A stretch of DNA of 64,000 bases, taken from assembly GCF_002975175.1 (NCBI RefSeq), contig NZ_PCNZ01000017.1:1-64000 (forward strand). Reading direction: 5' to 3'. The notes beneath the pieces were generated by a model, which saw only the letters and a list, made by a program, of their open reading frames with translations, did not search any database and was not told where the DNA came from. A program made the position numbers and the translations under genes. Source of the stretch: Bacillus sp. MYb209 (lineage in GTDB: Bacteria; Bacillota; Bacilli; Bacillales; Bacillaceae_G). Shown here one piece after another: positions 26,989 to 36,168 of the stretch (the first letter of the stretch is position 1; each line of letters opens with the position of its first letter).

Positions 26989-27211
26989 AAATTCTCCTTA
27001 CATTTACATACTTATTTGTATCATAGCACAAAGATTATACTCCATTCATCGTGAAATCAACAAGCCTTCAAAAAAACGGGCTTATCCCTCGTACGCGAAC
27101 AAGTTTAAAAGAGCATAGTATACATTGTTCCTACAAACATGATATCTCATAATTTCTTACAGTATACTTTCCCTCGTTCATTTTCACTTTTAATATAAGG
27201 AGGAATTCCAC

Positions 27212-27370
27212 ATGGGTTACGGATATAGTTGCGGTGGTTACGGCGGTGGTTACGGTTACGGCGGTAGTTGCGGTGGTTGTGGTTATGGAGGTTTCGCTTT
27301 ATTAATCGTTTTATTTATCCTTCTAATCATCATCGGAGCTAGCTGTTGGGGCGGCGGATTCGGCTGCTAG
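27212..27370 (+). CDS. YjcZ-family sporulation-type small peptide
   Basis: A 52-residue protein. The first half is Gly/Tyr/Cys repeats ([17 protein letters not shown]) and the second half a hydrophobic helix ([16 protein letters not shown]) ending CWGGGFGC. This is the YjcZ/YmzA-like architecture found in spore-associated peptides of Bacillus. The ATG follows a strong AAGGAGG. Short and of biased composition, so easy to miss. Confidence 0.88.
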   Translation: MGYGYSCGGYGGGYGYGGSCGGCGYGGFALLIVLFILLIIIGASCWGGGFGC

Positions 27371-27389
27371 TAAACTTAAAAACTATTGT

Positions 27390-27418
27390 AAAAAAGCGCG
27401 TACAATACGTGCTTTTTT
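27390..27418 (+). terminator. terminator of the YjcZ-like gene
   Basis: A 12-bp stem with one G-U pair (27390-27401 with 27407-27418) and T6. Confidence 0.85.
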
Positions 27419-27457
27419 GCCATTTTCAAATTTTCCATCTGAAAGGAAGTATGTTTA

Positions 27458-28423
27458 ATGAAGATTGATGGTGTTTTCGAGGGAGGCGGTGTACGCGGAA
27501 TTGCTCATGTAGGGGCAATTTGCGCGTTAGCCGAAAAAGGTTATGAATGGGAACGTTTAGCTGGAACATCAGCCGGTGCTATTATTGCAGCTCTTCTAGC
27601 AGCAGGATATTCTTGTTCCGAATTAAAAACTATTGTAACAGACATTGATTATGAAAAATTCACTAAAAAAACTTTTCTTGATAGAATCCCCTTTATTGGT
27701 AAAGGATTAAGCGCTTGGTCTACTCTAGGCATTTATTCAAATGTATTTCTCGAAGAATGGCTAGAAGACCTGCTTAGAAAAAAAGGAATTCATTTGTTTA
27801 CAGACTTACCAGACTTGAATAAACTCAAAATTATCGCTTCAGATATAAGCAATGGTAAAATGGTTATTTTTCCCGATGACTTGCCAAACTACGGATTTTC
27901 AAATTATCGCTTCCCTATCGCTAAAGCAGTAAGAATGAGTGGAACCATTCCTTTCTTCTTCGAACCAGTGAAATGGAGAACACCGAAATGGAAACAACCT
28001 TGTTATATGGTTGATGGCGGTATCTTAAGTAATTATCCAATTTGGATTTTCGATTCACCGACTTCTCCTCGCTGGCCTACCTTTGGATTTCATTTTGTAA
28101 AAGATGAGATTCAAGCTGATCCCGCCCACTATGAAGAACCTATTTCCATGTTCAAAGGACTATTTAAAACAATGATGCAAGCTCATGATTTACGTCATTT
28201 AGATAAAGAATCAAAGGCTAGAACTATTACAATTCCAACAGGAACCATTACAAGTACTAATTTTCAATTAACTAAAGAAGAGAAAGAATGGCTCTATAAC
28301 TCTGGTTATAATGCCGCTAATAAGTTTTTGCAATCCTGGAACTTCAGGCAATATGTTGATGAATATAGAGACGGAAATCAGGATCGAAAAACAAATCGGT
28401 ATTTCCGTCAACTTGACTCATAA
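27458..28423 (+). CDS. patatin-like phospholipase
   Basis: 321 residues. The oxyanion motif GGGVRGIAHVGA (9-20), nucleophile GTSAG (Ser about 39) and DGG dyad motif (VDGGILSNYP, about 188) are all present, so it should be an active Ser-Asp lipid acyl hydrolase. There is no signal peptide; probably cytoplasmic or membrane-peripheral. The ATG follows AAAGGAAG. The gene stands alone between two hairpins. Confidence 0.9.
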   Translation: MKIDGVFEGGGVRGIAHVGAICALAEKGYEWERLAGTSAGAIIAALLAAGYSCSELKTIVTDIDYEKFTKKTFLDRIPFIGKGLSAWSTLGIYSNVFLEEWLEDLLRKKGIHLFTDLPDLNKLKIIASDISNGKMVIFPDDLPNYGFSNYRFPIAKAVRMSGTIPFFFEPVKWRTPKWKQPCYMVDGGILSNYPIWIFDSPTSPRWPTFGFHFVKDEIQADPAHYEEPISMFKGLFKTMMQAHDLRHLDKESKARTITIPTGTITSTNFQLTKEEKEWLYNSGYNAANKFLQSWNFRQYVDEYRDGNQDRKTNRYFRQLDS

Positions 28424-28452
28424 TTATATTATTTTCCCTGTCACACTTTAAT

Positions 28453-28497
28453 AGTAAATAAGCCTAATAATATAGTACATTATTAGGCTTATTTACT
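28453..28497. terminator. 19-bp inverted repeat between convergent genes
   Basis: Perfect arms 28453-28471 and 28479-28497. No long T run follows, but its place between the patatin gene and the small minus-strand gene suggests bidirectional termination. Confidence 0.6.
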
Positions 28498-28518
28498 TCT
28501 TATGTACTCTCCTATTGT

Positions 28519-28686
28519 TTAAGGATAAGTTAACCCCTCTGCTTCTTCTGCAGTAATTACTATGTAACGATTTCCAGTTCTTAACCCTAATAATTCTGCT
28601 TTTTCAATTGCATCCTGTTTTGTTTCCGCATAAGCAGCTAAATATTTATCTCCATCAATCATTTGGCAAATCACATATTGCTTCAT
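28519..28686 (-). CDS. small soluble protein, unknown function
   Basis: A 55-residue protein: MKQYVICQMIDGDKYLAAYA, then an amphipathic helix (TKQDAIEKAELLGLR) and a final strand (NRYIVIT). The ATG at 28684-28686 has AAAAGGAG 6 bases upstream. It starts 12 bases after the MocR stop codon on the same strand, so it is probably cotranscribed with it. Family not recognised. Confidence 0.7.
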   Translation of the reverse strand: MKQYVICQMIDGDKYLAAYAETKQDAIEKAELLGLRTGNRYIVITAEEAEGLTYP

Positions 28687-28698
28687 GGTTTTCTCCTT

Positions 28699-30141
28699 TT
28701 ACCCTTTAATTAATTGCGCGATCTTTTTTATTCCAGCTTCAATTTCTTCTACAGTTGCATAGGAATAAGAAAGACGTAAAAATTGGTTAGCACTTCTATC
28801 ATACAAAGTGCCTGGGTTTAATAACACCTTTTCTTGTAAAGCTTTGTCAAATAAACTACGATTCGAAATTGGTAGATTTATATGTAGCCAAATGTAAAAG
28901 CTTCCTACTGGCTCATGCCAAGTTGCAATGCCACTACAATACTTTTCTAACATACTTATCATAAAATCTCTACGTTTTTTCAATTCACTTCTTACAAACT
29001 GTAAATGTTCATCATACAATCCATTTTCAAACCACTCCGCTGCAATCTGCTGGGATATAGAACTTGAACCATAATCAGTTTGCATTTTTATATCTGCTAA
29101 TCTTTGAATAACGGATTCTGATCCAACAACCCAGCCAATTCTTAAACCAGGACTAATGACTTTGGACATACTTCCAATATGTAGCACGATACCATTTTTA
29201 TCATATGCCTTTAAAGGCTTTGAAACTGGTGCATCGAACCATAAATCTTGATATACCGCGTCCTCAATAATAGGTAATCCAATTTCATTACATATCTCCA
29301 TCACTTCTTCCCTCTTCTTAGTGTTCATACTAAAATTGGTCGGATTATGAAAAGATGGGATTGTATATAAAATAGATGCGTTAAATTGTTTCTTATATTT
29401 TGTAATATATGAAGTATTTATACCATTCTCATTCATTGGTATTCCAATCAAGCGCATTCCTGCTGATTGAAATACATTAAGCGAATATAAATATGATGGT
29501 TTTTCTAATAAAATTGACGCTCCTTTCGGAAGAAGCCCCATAGAAATAAGTTGCAGTGCTTGAATTGCCCCTGAAACAATTAAAATAGAGTCAGGAGATA
29601 CATATACCCCATGCCCTTTTAAATATTCCGCAATTTTTTCTCTTAAATGGAGATTTCCTTTCGGTTCCTCATACCCAAGTGTAACATTTGATTGTAAAAT
29701 TTTACTAATAATACCCTTCATCTTTTTCTCAGGCAAGAGACGCGGTGAAAGTTCACCTGTTCCTAATCGAATTACATTGGGAGTAAATTCAGCTTGATTA
29801 ATCTCTTGTACAGCAGGAAGATTCGGATAATGAAGTCCTGTTTCTACATAAGACTGCCAGTTTGGAGGCGGGGCATATGTAGAAGTACTCTCACTATTAT
29901 TTATAACAATTGTTCCCTTCCGGCCATTCCCCTCAATATATCCTTTTGCTACTAATTCATCGAAAGCCATTACAATTGTACTTCGATTCACTTCAAACGT
30001 ATGCGCCAAATCTCTTTGTGAAGGTAATTTAGTTCCAACTGTCCATTCCCCATTAACAATCCTTTCTTTTATATAAGATTCTATTTGTTTATATAAAGGA
30101 ATAGACGAAGACATATTAGGTTTCCAAACGAGCCTTTCCAT
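28699..30141 (-). CDS. MocR-type regulator: GntR wHTH fused to aminotransferase-fold domain
   Basis: 480 residues. Residues 1-75: GntR winged helix (IPLYKQIESYIKERI, then GTKLPSQRDLAHTFEVNRST). From about 115: a fold-type I aminotransferase-like domain with the PLP lysine in GSMSKVISPGLRIGW. MocR proteins such as PdxR and GabR sense PLP-amino acid adducts. It is divergent from a LysE-type exporter across 120 bp holding inverted repeats, so it most likely controls that exporter. The ATG follows GAGGTG. Confidence 0.9.
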   Translation of the reverse strand: MERLVWKPNMSSSIPLYKQIESYIKERIVNGEWTVGTKLPSQRDLAHTFEVNRSTIVMAFDELVAKGYIEGNGRKGTIVINNSESTSTYAPPPNWQSYVETGLHYPNLPAVQEINQAEFTPNVIRLGTGELSPRLLPEKKMKGIISKILQSNVTLGYEEPKGNLHLREKIAEYLKGHGVYVSPDSILIVSGAIQALQLISMGLLPKGASILLEKPSYLYSLNVFQSAGMRLIGIPMNENGINTSYITKYKKQFNASILYTIPSFHNPTNFSMNTKKREEVMEICNEIGLPIIEDAVYQDLWFDAPVSKPLKAYDKNGIVLHIGSMSKVISPGLRIGWVVGSESVIQRLADIKMQTDYGSSSISQQIAAEWFENGLYDEHLQFVRSELKKRRDFMISMLEKYCSGIATWHEPVGSFYIWLHINLPISNRSLFDKALQEKVLLNPGTLYDRSANQFLRLSYSYATVEEIEAGIKKIAQLIKG

Positions 30142-30161
30142 TATATCACCTCACATACTTT

Positions 30162-30193
30162 ATGGTTGGTAACCTATCCAACCATATGGATGG
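30162..30193. promoter_or_regulatory. probable MocR operator in the divergent MocR/LysE interval
   Basis: ATGGTTGG (30162-30169), CCAACCAT (30178-30185) and ATGGATGG (30186-30193) form an inverted repeat with an 8-base spacer plus a third half-site. It lies about 20 bases upstream of the regulator's start and 70 upstream of lysE, as expected for a MocR site. Confidence 0.6.
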
Positions 30194-30263
30194 ATACAAA
30201 TTTTCATTTCTTCTATACAATATACACTATCATAACTAATCAAATTAAGTAGGAGGTAATATG

Positions 30264-30881
30264 ATGAGTGAAGCAATTATTCACGGTATCATCCTTGCAT
30301 TTGGTCTTATCATTCCATTAGGTGTCCAAAATGTTTTCGTCTTTAATCAAGGCGCTAGTCAACCAAATATTTGGAGAGCTGCTCCTGTAGTCTTGACTGC
30401 ATCTATATGTGATACATTATTAATATTAATTGCTGTACAAGGTGTATCCCTTGTACTCCTTACTTTTTCTTGGTTAACAACTACTCTGTATATGATTGGA
30501 TTTTTCTTTCTTATGTATATGGGCTGGGTTATTTGGAGAAGTGATCATTCAAATGATGTAAAACAAGAAAAAAGCATGCCTTTAAAAAATCAAATTATTT
30601 TCGCCGCATCGGTTTCATTACTAAATCCACACGCAATTTTAGATACAATTGGTGTAATCGGAACAAACTCTATACAGTACATAGGAAGTGAGAAATGGGC
30701 TTTCACTTTTGCAACAATTATAGTTTCTTGGATTTGGTTTATTAGTTTAGCTTTTGTTGGAAAATTTCTAAAAGGATTAGACTCGACAAGAAAAACGATT
30801 ACAGTATTAAATAAATTTTCAGGGCTAATCATATGGGGAGTCGCACTTTATATGTTAAAACAAGTTATTTTTCCTAACTAA
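30264..30881 (+). CDS. LysE/ArgO-family amino acid exporter
   Basis: 205 residues with five or six membrane segments. The family signature is near the N-terminus: GLIIPLGVQNVFVFNQG, and SLLNPHAILDTIGVIG follows mid-protein. It exports a basic or other amino acid; the substrate is not readable. I take the second of two adjacent ATGs (30264) because AGGAGG is then 7 bases upstream; the first is at 30261. Divergent from its likely MocR regulator. Confidence 0.88.
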   Translation: MSEAIIHGIILAFGLIIPLGVQNVFVFNQGASQPNIWRAAPVVLTASICDTLLILIAVQGVSLVLLTFSWLTTTLYMIGFFFLMYMGWVIWRSDHSNDVKQEKSMPLKNQIIFAASVSLLNPHAILDTIGVIGTNSIQYIGSEKWAFTFATIIVSWIWFISLAFVGKFLKGLDSTRKTITVLNKFSGLIIWGVALYMLKQVIFPN

Positions 30882-30883
30882 TT

Positions 30884-30925
30884 AAAGAGAATTGCATGTT
30901 ATGTAATTAGCATGCAATTCTCTTT
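30884..30925. terminator. 15-bp terminator between lysE and the MFS gene
   Basis: Arms 30884-30898 and 30911-30925 around a 12-base loop, at the convergent ends of two genes. Confidence 0.7.
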
Positions 30926-30929
30926 CGGA

Positions 30930-32183
30930 TTATGAAGTTGGTTCCGGTTCCTGTTTTAACATCATTTTATCTTTTGCTGGTTTAATCCAAATAATTGCAA
31001 TGACAGCACCAATAGCAGCGAAGATGCTCGTTAAATAAAACACTTCATGGTCCGATCCTTTCATAAAAAAAGAATAAAGGGGTGGTCCAGCTGCTACACC
31101 GATAAATCGCATTGAACTATAAAATGACGTAACTGTCCCCCTCTGCTCTTTTTCAATCCCTTGTGTAATAAGAGCATCTAAACATGGTAACGCCATACCA
31201 ATTCCTATCCCCATAATAACGAGACAAAGAATTAGCAAATAGATTCCTTTTAGGAATAAAGGTAAGAAGACAGATACAGCAGCCAGTAAAAATCCAATAT
31301 AAATACACTTTTTCATAATATCTTGTTTATCTCCAATTTTTTTACCAGCCATATATGAGCTAAGTGATAGTACAAGTAAAGGAATAGCGAGTACACACCC
31401 TTTCCATATACCATGAATATCGTACTTCGACTCCAGTATAGTTGACAGATAAAAAAGTATTCCGAATAAAATAAGCATAATAATTGCACCTAGTATAAAA
31501 ATGGCAATTAACCATCTTCCCTTTTCTCGAAACGTAGAGATAATAGATTGAATAAATTCTTTAAGTGGTGGGACTTCTTCTTCTTGTTTCTTCGCCTTTA
31601 CTAGTACCAGTAGTAAAATAATCGATATTACACATAAAACTGGAATCGCCCAAAATGGTAAGAACCATACAATAGCTGCAAGAGCTGATCCTAATATGGG
31701 ACTCAATACTTTTCCAAATGTATTTGACGTCTCAATAATTCCTAAACCTGCACTAACCTGTTTTTCATCTTTGTATAAATCACCTACACATGGTATGACA
31801 ACTGGCATAGCACCAGCAGCACCTATCCCTTGAATTGCTCTTCCGATAAGAATCCAAATGTAAGGGTTATCAACTTTCCATGATACCCAGCCCGTTATCG
31901 CTCCTCCAATAGCTGCAATTAATAAACTTGGAACCATTACCATCTTTCGTCCCCACCTATCTGATAAATAACCAGCAATCGGTATAAGTATAATTGCAAT
32001 GATAGAATAAATTGTAATTATCATGGATACTTGGAAAGATGAAATATGTAATTTCTTTTCAATGGTTGGCAGGATTGGAATAAGCATTGAATTACCTAAC
32101 GTCATAACAAGTGGAACTGATGCAAGTGCAATTAAACAACAGTTTTCTTTTTTTAACATGTTGATTTCGGAACCTTTCATCAT
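30930..32183 (-). CDS. MFS multidrug-type efflux transporter
   Basis: 417 residues with about 12 membrane segments. The MFS loop motif is GYLSDRWGRKMVMVPS (about 70-85), followed by GRAIQGIGAAGAMPV in TM4/5, a drug:H+ antiporter pattern. Likely exports toxic compounds. The start is uncertain: the ATG at 32181-32183 overlaps the stop of an upstream 27-codon frame (ATGA overlap), while an internal ATG at 32157-32159 (MLKKENC) is equally plausible; neither has a strong ribosome site. A hairpin in the leader may affect expression. Confidence 0.85.
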   Translation of the reverse strand: MMKGSEINMLKKENCCLIALASVPLVMTLGNSMLIPILPTIEKKLHISSFQVSMIITIYSIIAIILIPIAGYLSDRWGRKMVMVPSLLIAAIGGAITGWVSWKVDNPYIWILIGRAIQGIGAAGAMPVVIPCVGDLYKDEKQVSAGLGIIETSNTFGKVLSPILGSALAAIVWFLPFWAIPVLCVISIILLLVLVKAKKQEEEVPPLKEFIQSIISTFREKGRWLIAIFILGAIIMLILFGILFYLSTILESKYDIHGIWKGCVLAIPLLVLSLSSYMAGKKIGDKQDIMKKCIYIGFLLAAVSVFLPLFLKGIYLLILCLVIMGIGIGMALPCLDALITQGIEKEQRGTVTSFYSSMRFIGVAAGPPLYSFFMKGSDHEVFYLTSIFAAIGAVIAIIWIKPAKDKMMLKQEPEPTS

Positions 32184-32201
32184 ATATTTCTTACCATATA
32201 A

Positions 32202-32241
32202 TAGCCCTGCTGGAAATTATGTTTACATTCCACCAGGGCTA
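32202..32241 (-). promoter_or_regulatory. leader hairpin upstream of the MFS transporter
   Basis: A 13-bp stem with one mismatch (32202-32214 with 32229-32241) lies 20-60 bases upstream of the MFS start. It lies within a 27-codon frame (ATG at 32261-32263) that ends in an ATGA overlap with the MFS start. No T run follows, so it may act on translation rather than termination. Confidence 0.4.
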
Positions 32242-32349
32242 TTTCATCTTTACTACTTTCCATTTACAACAAAAGAAATTGGGTAAAATATAGCATTACT
32301 CCTATTCTTTGAATCCTGTTCACAATATATCCATACCAATTAATTGAAA

Positions 32350-32380
32350 ATAAAAAAGAAAGGAAGAACCCTTCCTTTCT
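32350..32380 (-). terminator. terminator of the SASP gene
   Basis: A 10-bp stem AGAAAGGAAG/CTTCCTTTCT (32357-32366 with 32371-32380), then TTTTTTATTTT on the minus strand. Confidence 0.8.
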
Positions 32381-32397
32381 CCTATAACCTTCTACAT

Positions 32398-32604
32398 TTA
32401 GCGAGTATATCCGCCACCAAGCTGTTGTTCTGCCATCGCTACAAGGCGTTTTGTAATTTCACCGCCTACAGAACCGTTTGCACGTGAAGAAGTATCAGCT
32501 CCAAGCTGTACACCAAACTCTTGTGCAATTTCATATTTCATTTGATCTAGAGCTGCTTGTGCTCCATGTGATGCTAATTGATTAGCGTTACGATTTCTAG
32601 CCAT
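32398..32604 (-). CDS. alpha/beta-type small acid-soluble spore protein
   Basis: 68 residues. The two SASP signatures are present: the germination-protease site region [20 protein letters not shown], and [18 protein letters not shown]. It coats and protects spore DNA. AGGAGGTGAT precedes the ATG. Upstream TGTATTT and CAATTTA, 16 bases apart, are a rough match to a forespore sigma-G promoter. Confidence 0.95.
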   Translation of the reverse strand: MARNRNANQLASHGAQAALDQMKYEIAQEFGVQLGADTSSRANGSVGGEITKRLVAMAEQQLGGGYTR

Positions 32605-32684
32605 TACCGATCACCTCCTTATATATATTAAATTGTATCAAATTCGAAATTAAATACATGGTAATTTTTGGTTATTGTTACTTT

Positions 32685-32715
32685 TTAAAAAAAGAGTCTC
32701 TTAAACGAGACTCTT
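32685..32715 (-). terminator. terminator of the asb operon
   Basis: A 9-bp stem AAGAGTCTC/GAGACTCTT (32692-32700 with 32707-32715), followed on the minus strand by a run of T residues. Lies just after the asbF stop. Confidence 0.85.
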
Positions 32716-32728
32716 ACATCATTCCATC

Positions 32729-33571
32729 TTATGAAGTTACTACTTCTAATTTTCTATTTGTTAATACCTTCATTTCTTCTTTCAAGATATCTTTCGCATT
32801 ATTTCCAAACCATTCTAGTGAAGCAAAATGGTCAGTATCTTTCACTTCCTGAATGATTTCATCATAATTTACTATACCTTCAAATAATGGAACCATTCCT
32901 TTACGACTTCCAGCTGCGGCATATACATTATGAGGTTCAAACACATGTAAATAATCCGCTGACGATATATTCTTAAAATGGTAATGTTGTATCCACGACT
33001 TTAGTCGACGAAAACTGTCTACCGGTTCTGCACCAGACTCCCATATGTGAAGAAAATCAAGGTTTATTTTCAAATATGGATGGTCTACTTCTTCTAACAA
33101 TTTCAAAGTAGAAGGCAAAGTATCCGTTAATGTATTTGGGTGTGTTTCTAATAAGACATATATATTGTGCTGAGCAAATAGATCACAAATCATACGAATT
33201 CGTTTCACATACTCTTTTCTCTCTTGTTCCGAGAAATCCTCACTACCTTTTTGCCCAGCAAACGTACGAATTTTATTTGTATTAAACCAATTAGCTAGTG
33301 TTACCAGTTGTTCACATTTTTCCAGCGTTTTTTGAAAATCTGCTAATAATGATATATCTAAATAATCACTTATCATCGTAACTTCTAAATTTTTATCCTT
33401 TAAAAAATCCAGCTCTCTCTCTGTCGTTTCACGCTCTTGCATATATAAATTTTGTGCATGAGTCCCCCACAACTCAATCCCTTCAAAACCGTTTTCGTAT
33501 GCAAATTGAACAATATCAGTAAATGAAATTAGTTGATGGCGAAATGAAATTGTGCATAGTGAATATTTCAT
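32729..33571 (-). CDS. asbF: 3-dehydroshikimate dehydratase AsbF
   Basis: 280 residues, a TIM-barrel of the xylose-isomerase-like family. YALLETHPNTL-type metal region (VLLETHPNTLTDT), LKINLDFLHIW and HYHFKN supply the Glu/His/Asp ligands. It converts 3-dehydroshikimate to 3,4-dihydroxybenzoate, the unusual catechol of petrobactin. Last gene of the asbA-F operon, 39 bases after asbE, followed by the operon terminator. The start ATG is at 33569-33571. Confidence 0.95.
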   Translation of the reverse strand: MKYSLCTISFRHQLISFTDIVQFAYENGFEGIELWGTHAQNLYMQERETTERELDFLKDKNLEVTMISDYLDISLLADFQKTLEKCEQLVTLANWFNTNKIRTFAGQKGSEDFSEQERKEYVKRIRMICDLFAQHNIYVLLETHPNTLTDTLPSTLKLLEEVDHPYLKINLDFLHIWESGAEPVDSFRRLKSWIQHYHFKNISSADYLHVFEPHNVYAAAGSRKGMVPLFEGIVNYDEIIQEVKDTDHFASLEWFGNNAKDILKEEMKVLTNRKLEVVTS

Positions 33572-33610
33572 AGGTTTGAACTCCCTTATCTTAAATTCAG
33601 TTAGATTGCT

Positions 33611-34606
33611 TTAAAAAGTTAAGACAGACTGATTTGTTTTCATATCTTTCCATGACAGAAACTGTCTCACTAATTCATCCTTAATTTGCAGTTCAATTGT
33701 ATTCATTTCATCAAGCTTCTCAACAATTGTTATTAACATATCTTTATTTTTTGTCATTGCCATTTTGATTGCGCGGTACTGTACATTTGTAAATCCTTGT
33801 ACAATGTCTTCCACTAGATCACACCAATAATCAAAGTCTTGTTCCGAATATTGTAACGTTTCATGGAAGTATGCAAAGGCATGTTCATAGCTATATTTAC
33901 GTATTGCCAATACGGGTATTTGCTTTACTGCCGCTACGAGCCCCGAAAGTGAATACCCATCCTCTTCATTTACCATTTTTTTAATTAATTTTTTTAATTC
34001 CATAGTTAGTTCATTATCATTCTTTTTGAATGTTTCCATGAAATAACTTTCTACTATCTCTTGTTTTGGCTCCTGAATTCCTTCTATATCAATGAAATAG
34101 CCTCCACCAAATGGGTTGTCTTTAACCGAGTGAAGCACTTTATCTTTTTCCATATTCCCTTCCCAGCGAAAATCAGGATCAAGCATGAACCATTCATTTT
34201 CTTTCTCTGTTTTCGATATCATTAAATAATGTGGAAACGGTTTTTGATGAAACTTATTTTCTCTCTCTGGTAATAAAGACATATCGACCATTACAATTAT
34301 GTAACGATTTTCAGGCTTATTTTCCACTAATTCTAAAAATGTTTCTACATTGATACTCTTACCTTTTGAATGATCATACCATTCGTTCACTTTTATCCCA
34401 TACAATTTTTCATACCAAAGCAAATAATTGTCATGGTTAATATTTTCGGAATGATAAGAAATAATCCCGCCTTCTGTTATATCAAAGTCTCCATCCCATA
34501 ATCCGAAATAAAATGGACGGAAATCTATGTCACTACGCCTTTTTATAATTTCACAAAAACAACTCACTAAACAGTGAACTTTAATTGAAGTCATACTCTC
34601 ATCCAC
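33611..34606 (-). CDS. asbE: petrobactin biosynthesis protein AsbE
   Basis: 331 residues, specific to petrobactin clusters. Recognised mainly by position and size between asbD and asbF. In the known pathway it transfers 3,4-dihydroxybenzoyl from the AsbD carrier to the amines of spermidine or its citryl conjugate. No classic catalytic motif is obvious, though conserved-looking HYLMI and CLV-CFCEI segments occur. It starts 11 bases after the asbD stop. Confidence 0.92.
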   Translation of the reverse strand: MDESMTSIKVHCLVSCFCEIIKRRSDIDFRPFYFGLWDGDFDITEGGIISYHSENINHDNYLLWYEKLYGIKVNEWYDHSKGKSINVETFLELVENKPENRYIIVMVDMSLLPERENKFHQKPFPHYLMISKTEKENEWFMLDPDFRWEGNMEKDKVLHSVKDNPFGGGYFIDIEGIQEPKQEIVESYFMETFKKNDNELTMELKKLIKKMVNEEDGYSLSGLVAAVKQIPVLAIRKYSYEHAFAYFHETLQYSEQDFDYWCDLVEDIVQGFTNVQYRAIKMAMTKNKDMLITIVEKLDEMNTIELQIKDELVRQFLSWKDMKTNQSVLTF

Positions 34607-34617
34607 TTTCTCAAAGG

Positions 34618-34893
34618 TTAGTTATTCACATTTACTGCTTGTAACGGTTGTAACTCTTCCATAAAGTCAAGCAAGGAGCCTACTGTAAGAAACGCCTTTG
34701 GATCTATCTCATCCTCTGGAACACATAACTTTAATTCCATTTCAATGTATACAATAAGCTGCAACATCATTACCGAATCAATATATAAATCTTGATTTAA
34801 ACGCATCGTTTCTTCTAAATGCGTTACATTTTTCAGTTCCATTTTTTCTCTCATAATGCTTAATACTGCATCTTTTAAAGTTTCACGACTCAT
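34618..34893 (-). CDS. asbD: aryl carrier protein AsbD
   Basis: 91 residues, an acyl-carrier fold with the phosphopantetheine serine in YIDSVMMLQL (about residue 39). It carries 3,4-dihydroxybenzoate as a thioester between AsbC and AsbE. The start codon overlaps the asbC stop by four bases (34890-34893), so the two are translationally coupled. Confidence 0.94.
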   Translation of the reverse strand: MSRETLKDAVLSIMREKMELKNVTHLEETMRLNQDLYIDSVMMLQLIVYIEMELKLCVPEDEIDPKAFLTVGSLLDFMEELQPLQAVNVNN

Positions 34894-36131
34894 GTTGTTA
34901 TCTCCCCCCTCTCTAATAACTTCCGACTTACTTTCCCTGTTTTATTTTTCGGAATCTCTGTTACACTTTCAATTTCATGAGGTACTTTGTAAGACGGTAA
35001 GTGCTGTATGCACCATTCTCTTATTTGTACCGGTTCAATACGAGAGATTACTTTCGCTTTTACTATTTCCTCCCCCATCACAGGATGCTTCCCGCGATAT
35101 ACAATTGCCTCTTGAATGCCTTCTAGTCGAAGCATCGTTTCTTCCACCTCTATAGGAAAGACCTTTAGACCAGATACATTAATAACATCATCCATACGCC
35201 CCATAAATTGAAGGCCCCGCTCAGATTTATACCCTAAATCTTTCGTATAAATATCCTTTTCCGCAATTTTCACTACGATTTCTTCCGGCTCATTTTCATC
35301 TGAACCAATGTTAATACTTACATGAGGAAGTGGTTTTCCTAAATCTAAATGTGTTTCCATATCATGACATATACTAATGCAACCAGCTTCAGAGCATCCA
35401 TACTGCTGCATCATATGTTTCGTCATCCCTTTCAGCTTGTAAAATAGCGTTTCTGGCAAAGGTGACCCTGATGTCATAATTTTATGAAACTGAAAAATCC
35501 CTTGTGGAAAACTCCCCATAATATGTAGCATAAGTGGTACTGCGTATATGATATGTTTTTCTGTATTACGAACTATATTTAATGCGAATTTAGGGTTTTT
35601 ATTAGTAATGATGATAGGCTTGCTACCCCTCGTAATTGCAGATAACGTGCCACAAATTAGACCGTATGAATGTGAAACGGGAGCCATAACGATTGGCACT
35701 TCGTCTTCATCACATTTTAAAACTTCATTGTAAGCATCGATTTCCGTTTCAATTTCCGTCCATGCTCTACGAATCAGTTTCGGTTCCCCTGTTGTTCCTG
35801 AACTATATTGTAATAACGAAGGTTCTTCTTGCAATGGCTTTTCTACTTCTAATTTTATAAAGTCGTTACTTTCTACGTATAAAAGTCCAGTACAATTTGC
35901 ACGCCTTGCCATTTCAATAGCTGTATCCTTGGGTGTATCTTCATGAATAAGTAGTACAGATGCTCTCTTTTCTCGTAGGAAAAACACAAGTGTAATAATA
36001 TCAAATGGATCTTTTAGACAAAGGGCAAATCTATTTCCTTCTGCTTCTTGGAACTGTTCCATTTCCTCGTAAACTTGTAATTTCAATTCAAAATCATTTT
36101 TGCTATATTCTTGTTTATTAACGATTAGCAT
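34890..36131 (-). CDS. asbC: 3,4-dihydroxybenzoate-AMP ligase AsbC
   Basis: 413 residues from the ATG at 36129-36131, chosen because AGGGGGA is just upstream. The frame is open 30 codons further into asbB but without a site. An adenylate-forming enzyme: the AMP motif QYSSGTTGEPKLIRR (about 137-151), then YGCSEAG and the C-terminal GKVSRK lysine. It adenylates 3,4-dihydroxybenzoate and loads it on AsbD. Length matches the known protein (about 412). Confidence 0.95.
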   Translation of the reverse strand: MLIVNKQEYSKNDFELKLQVYEEMEQFQEAEGNRFALCLKDPFDIITLVFFLREKRASVLLIHEDTPKDTAIEMARRANCTGLLYVESNDFIKLEVEKPLQEEPSLLQYSSGTTGEPKLIRRAWTEIETEIDAYNEVLKCDEDEVPIVMAPVSHSYGLICGTLSAITRGSKPIIITNKNPKFALNIVRNTEKHIIYAVPLMLHIMGSFPQGIFQFHKIMTSGSPLPETLFYKLKGMTKHMMQQYGCSEAGCISICHDMETHLDLGKPLPHVSINIGSDENEPEEIVVKIAEKDIYTKDLGYKSERGLQFMGRMDDVINVSGLKVFPIEVEETMLRLEGIQEAIVYRGKHPVMGEEIVKAKVISRIEPVQIREWCIQHLPSYKVPHEIESVTEIPKNKTGKVSRKLLERGEITT

Positions 36132-36168
36132 GATTTCCCCCTGTAACAACTGATTTTTGTATTTTAAG

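Noticed and set aside
27212-27370. Gly/Tyr/Cys repeat tract considered as a simple DNA repeat
   Set aside because: It has a strong ribosome site, a clean reading frame, a hydrophobic C-terminal half and a terminator, as in YjcZ-type spore peptides, so it is a gene.
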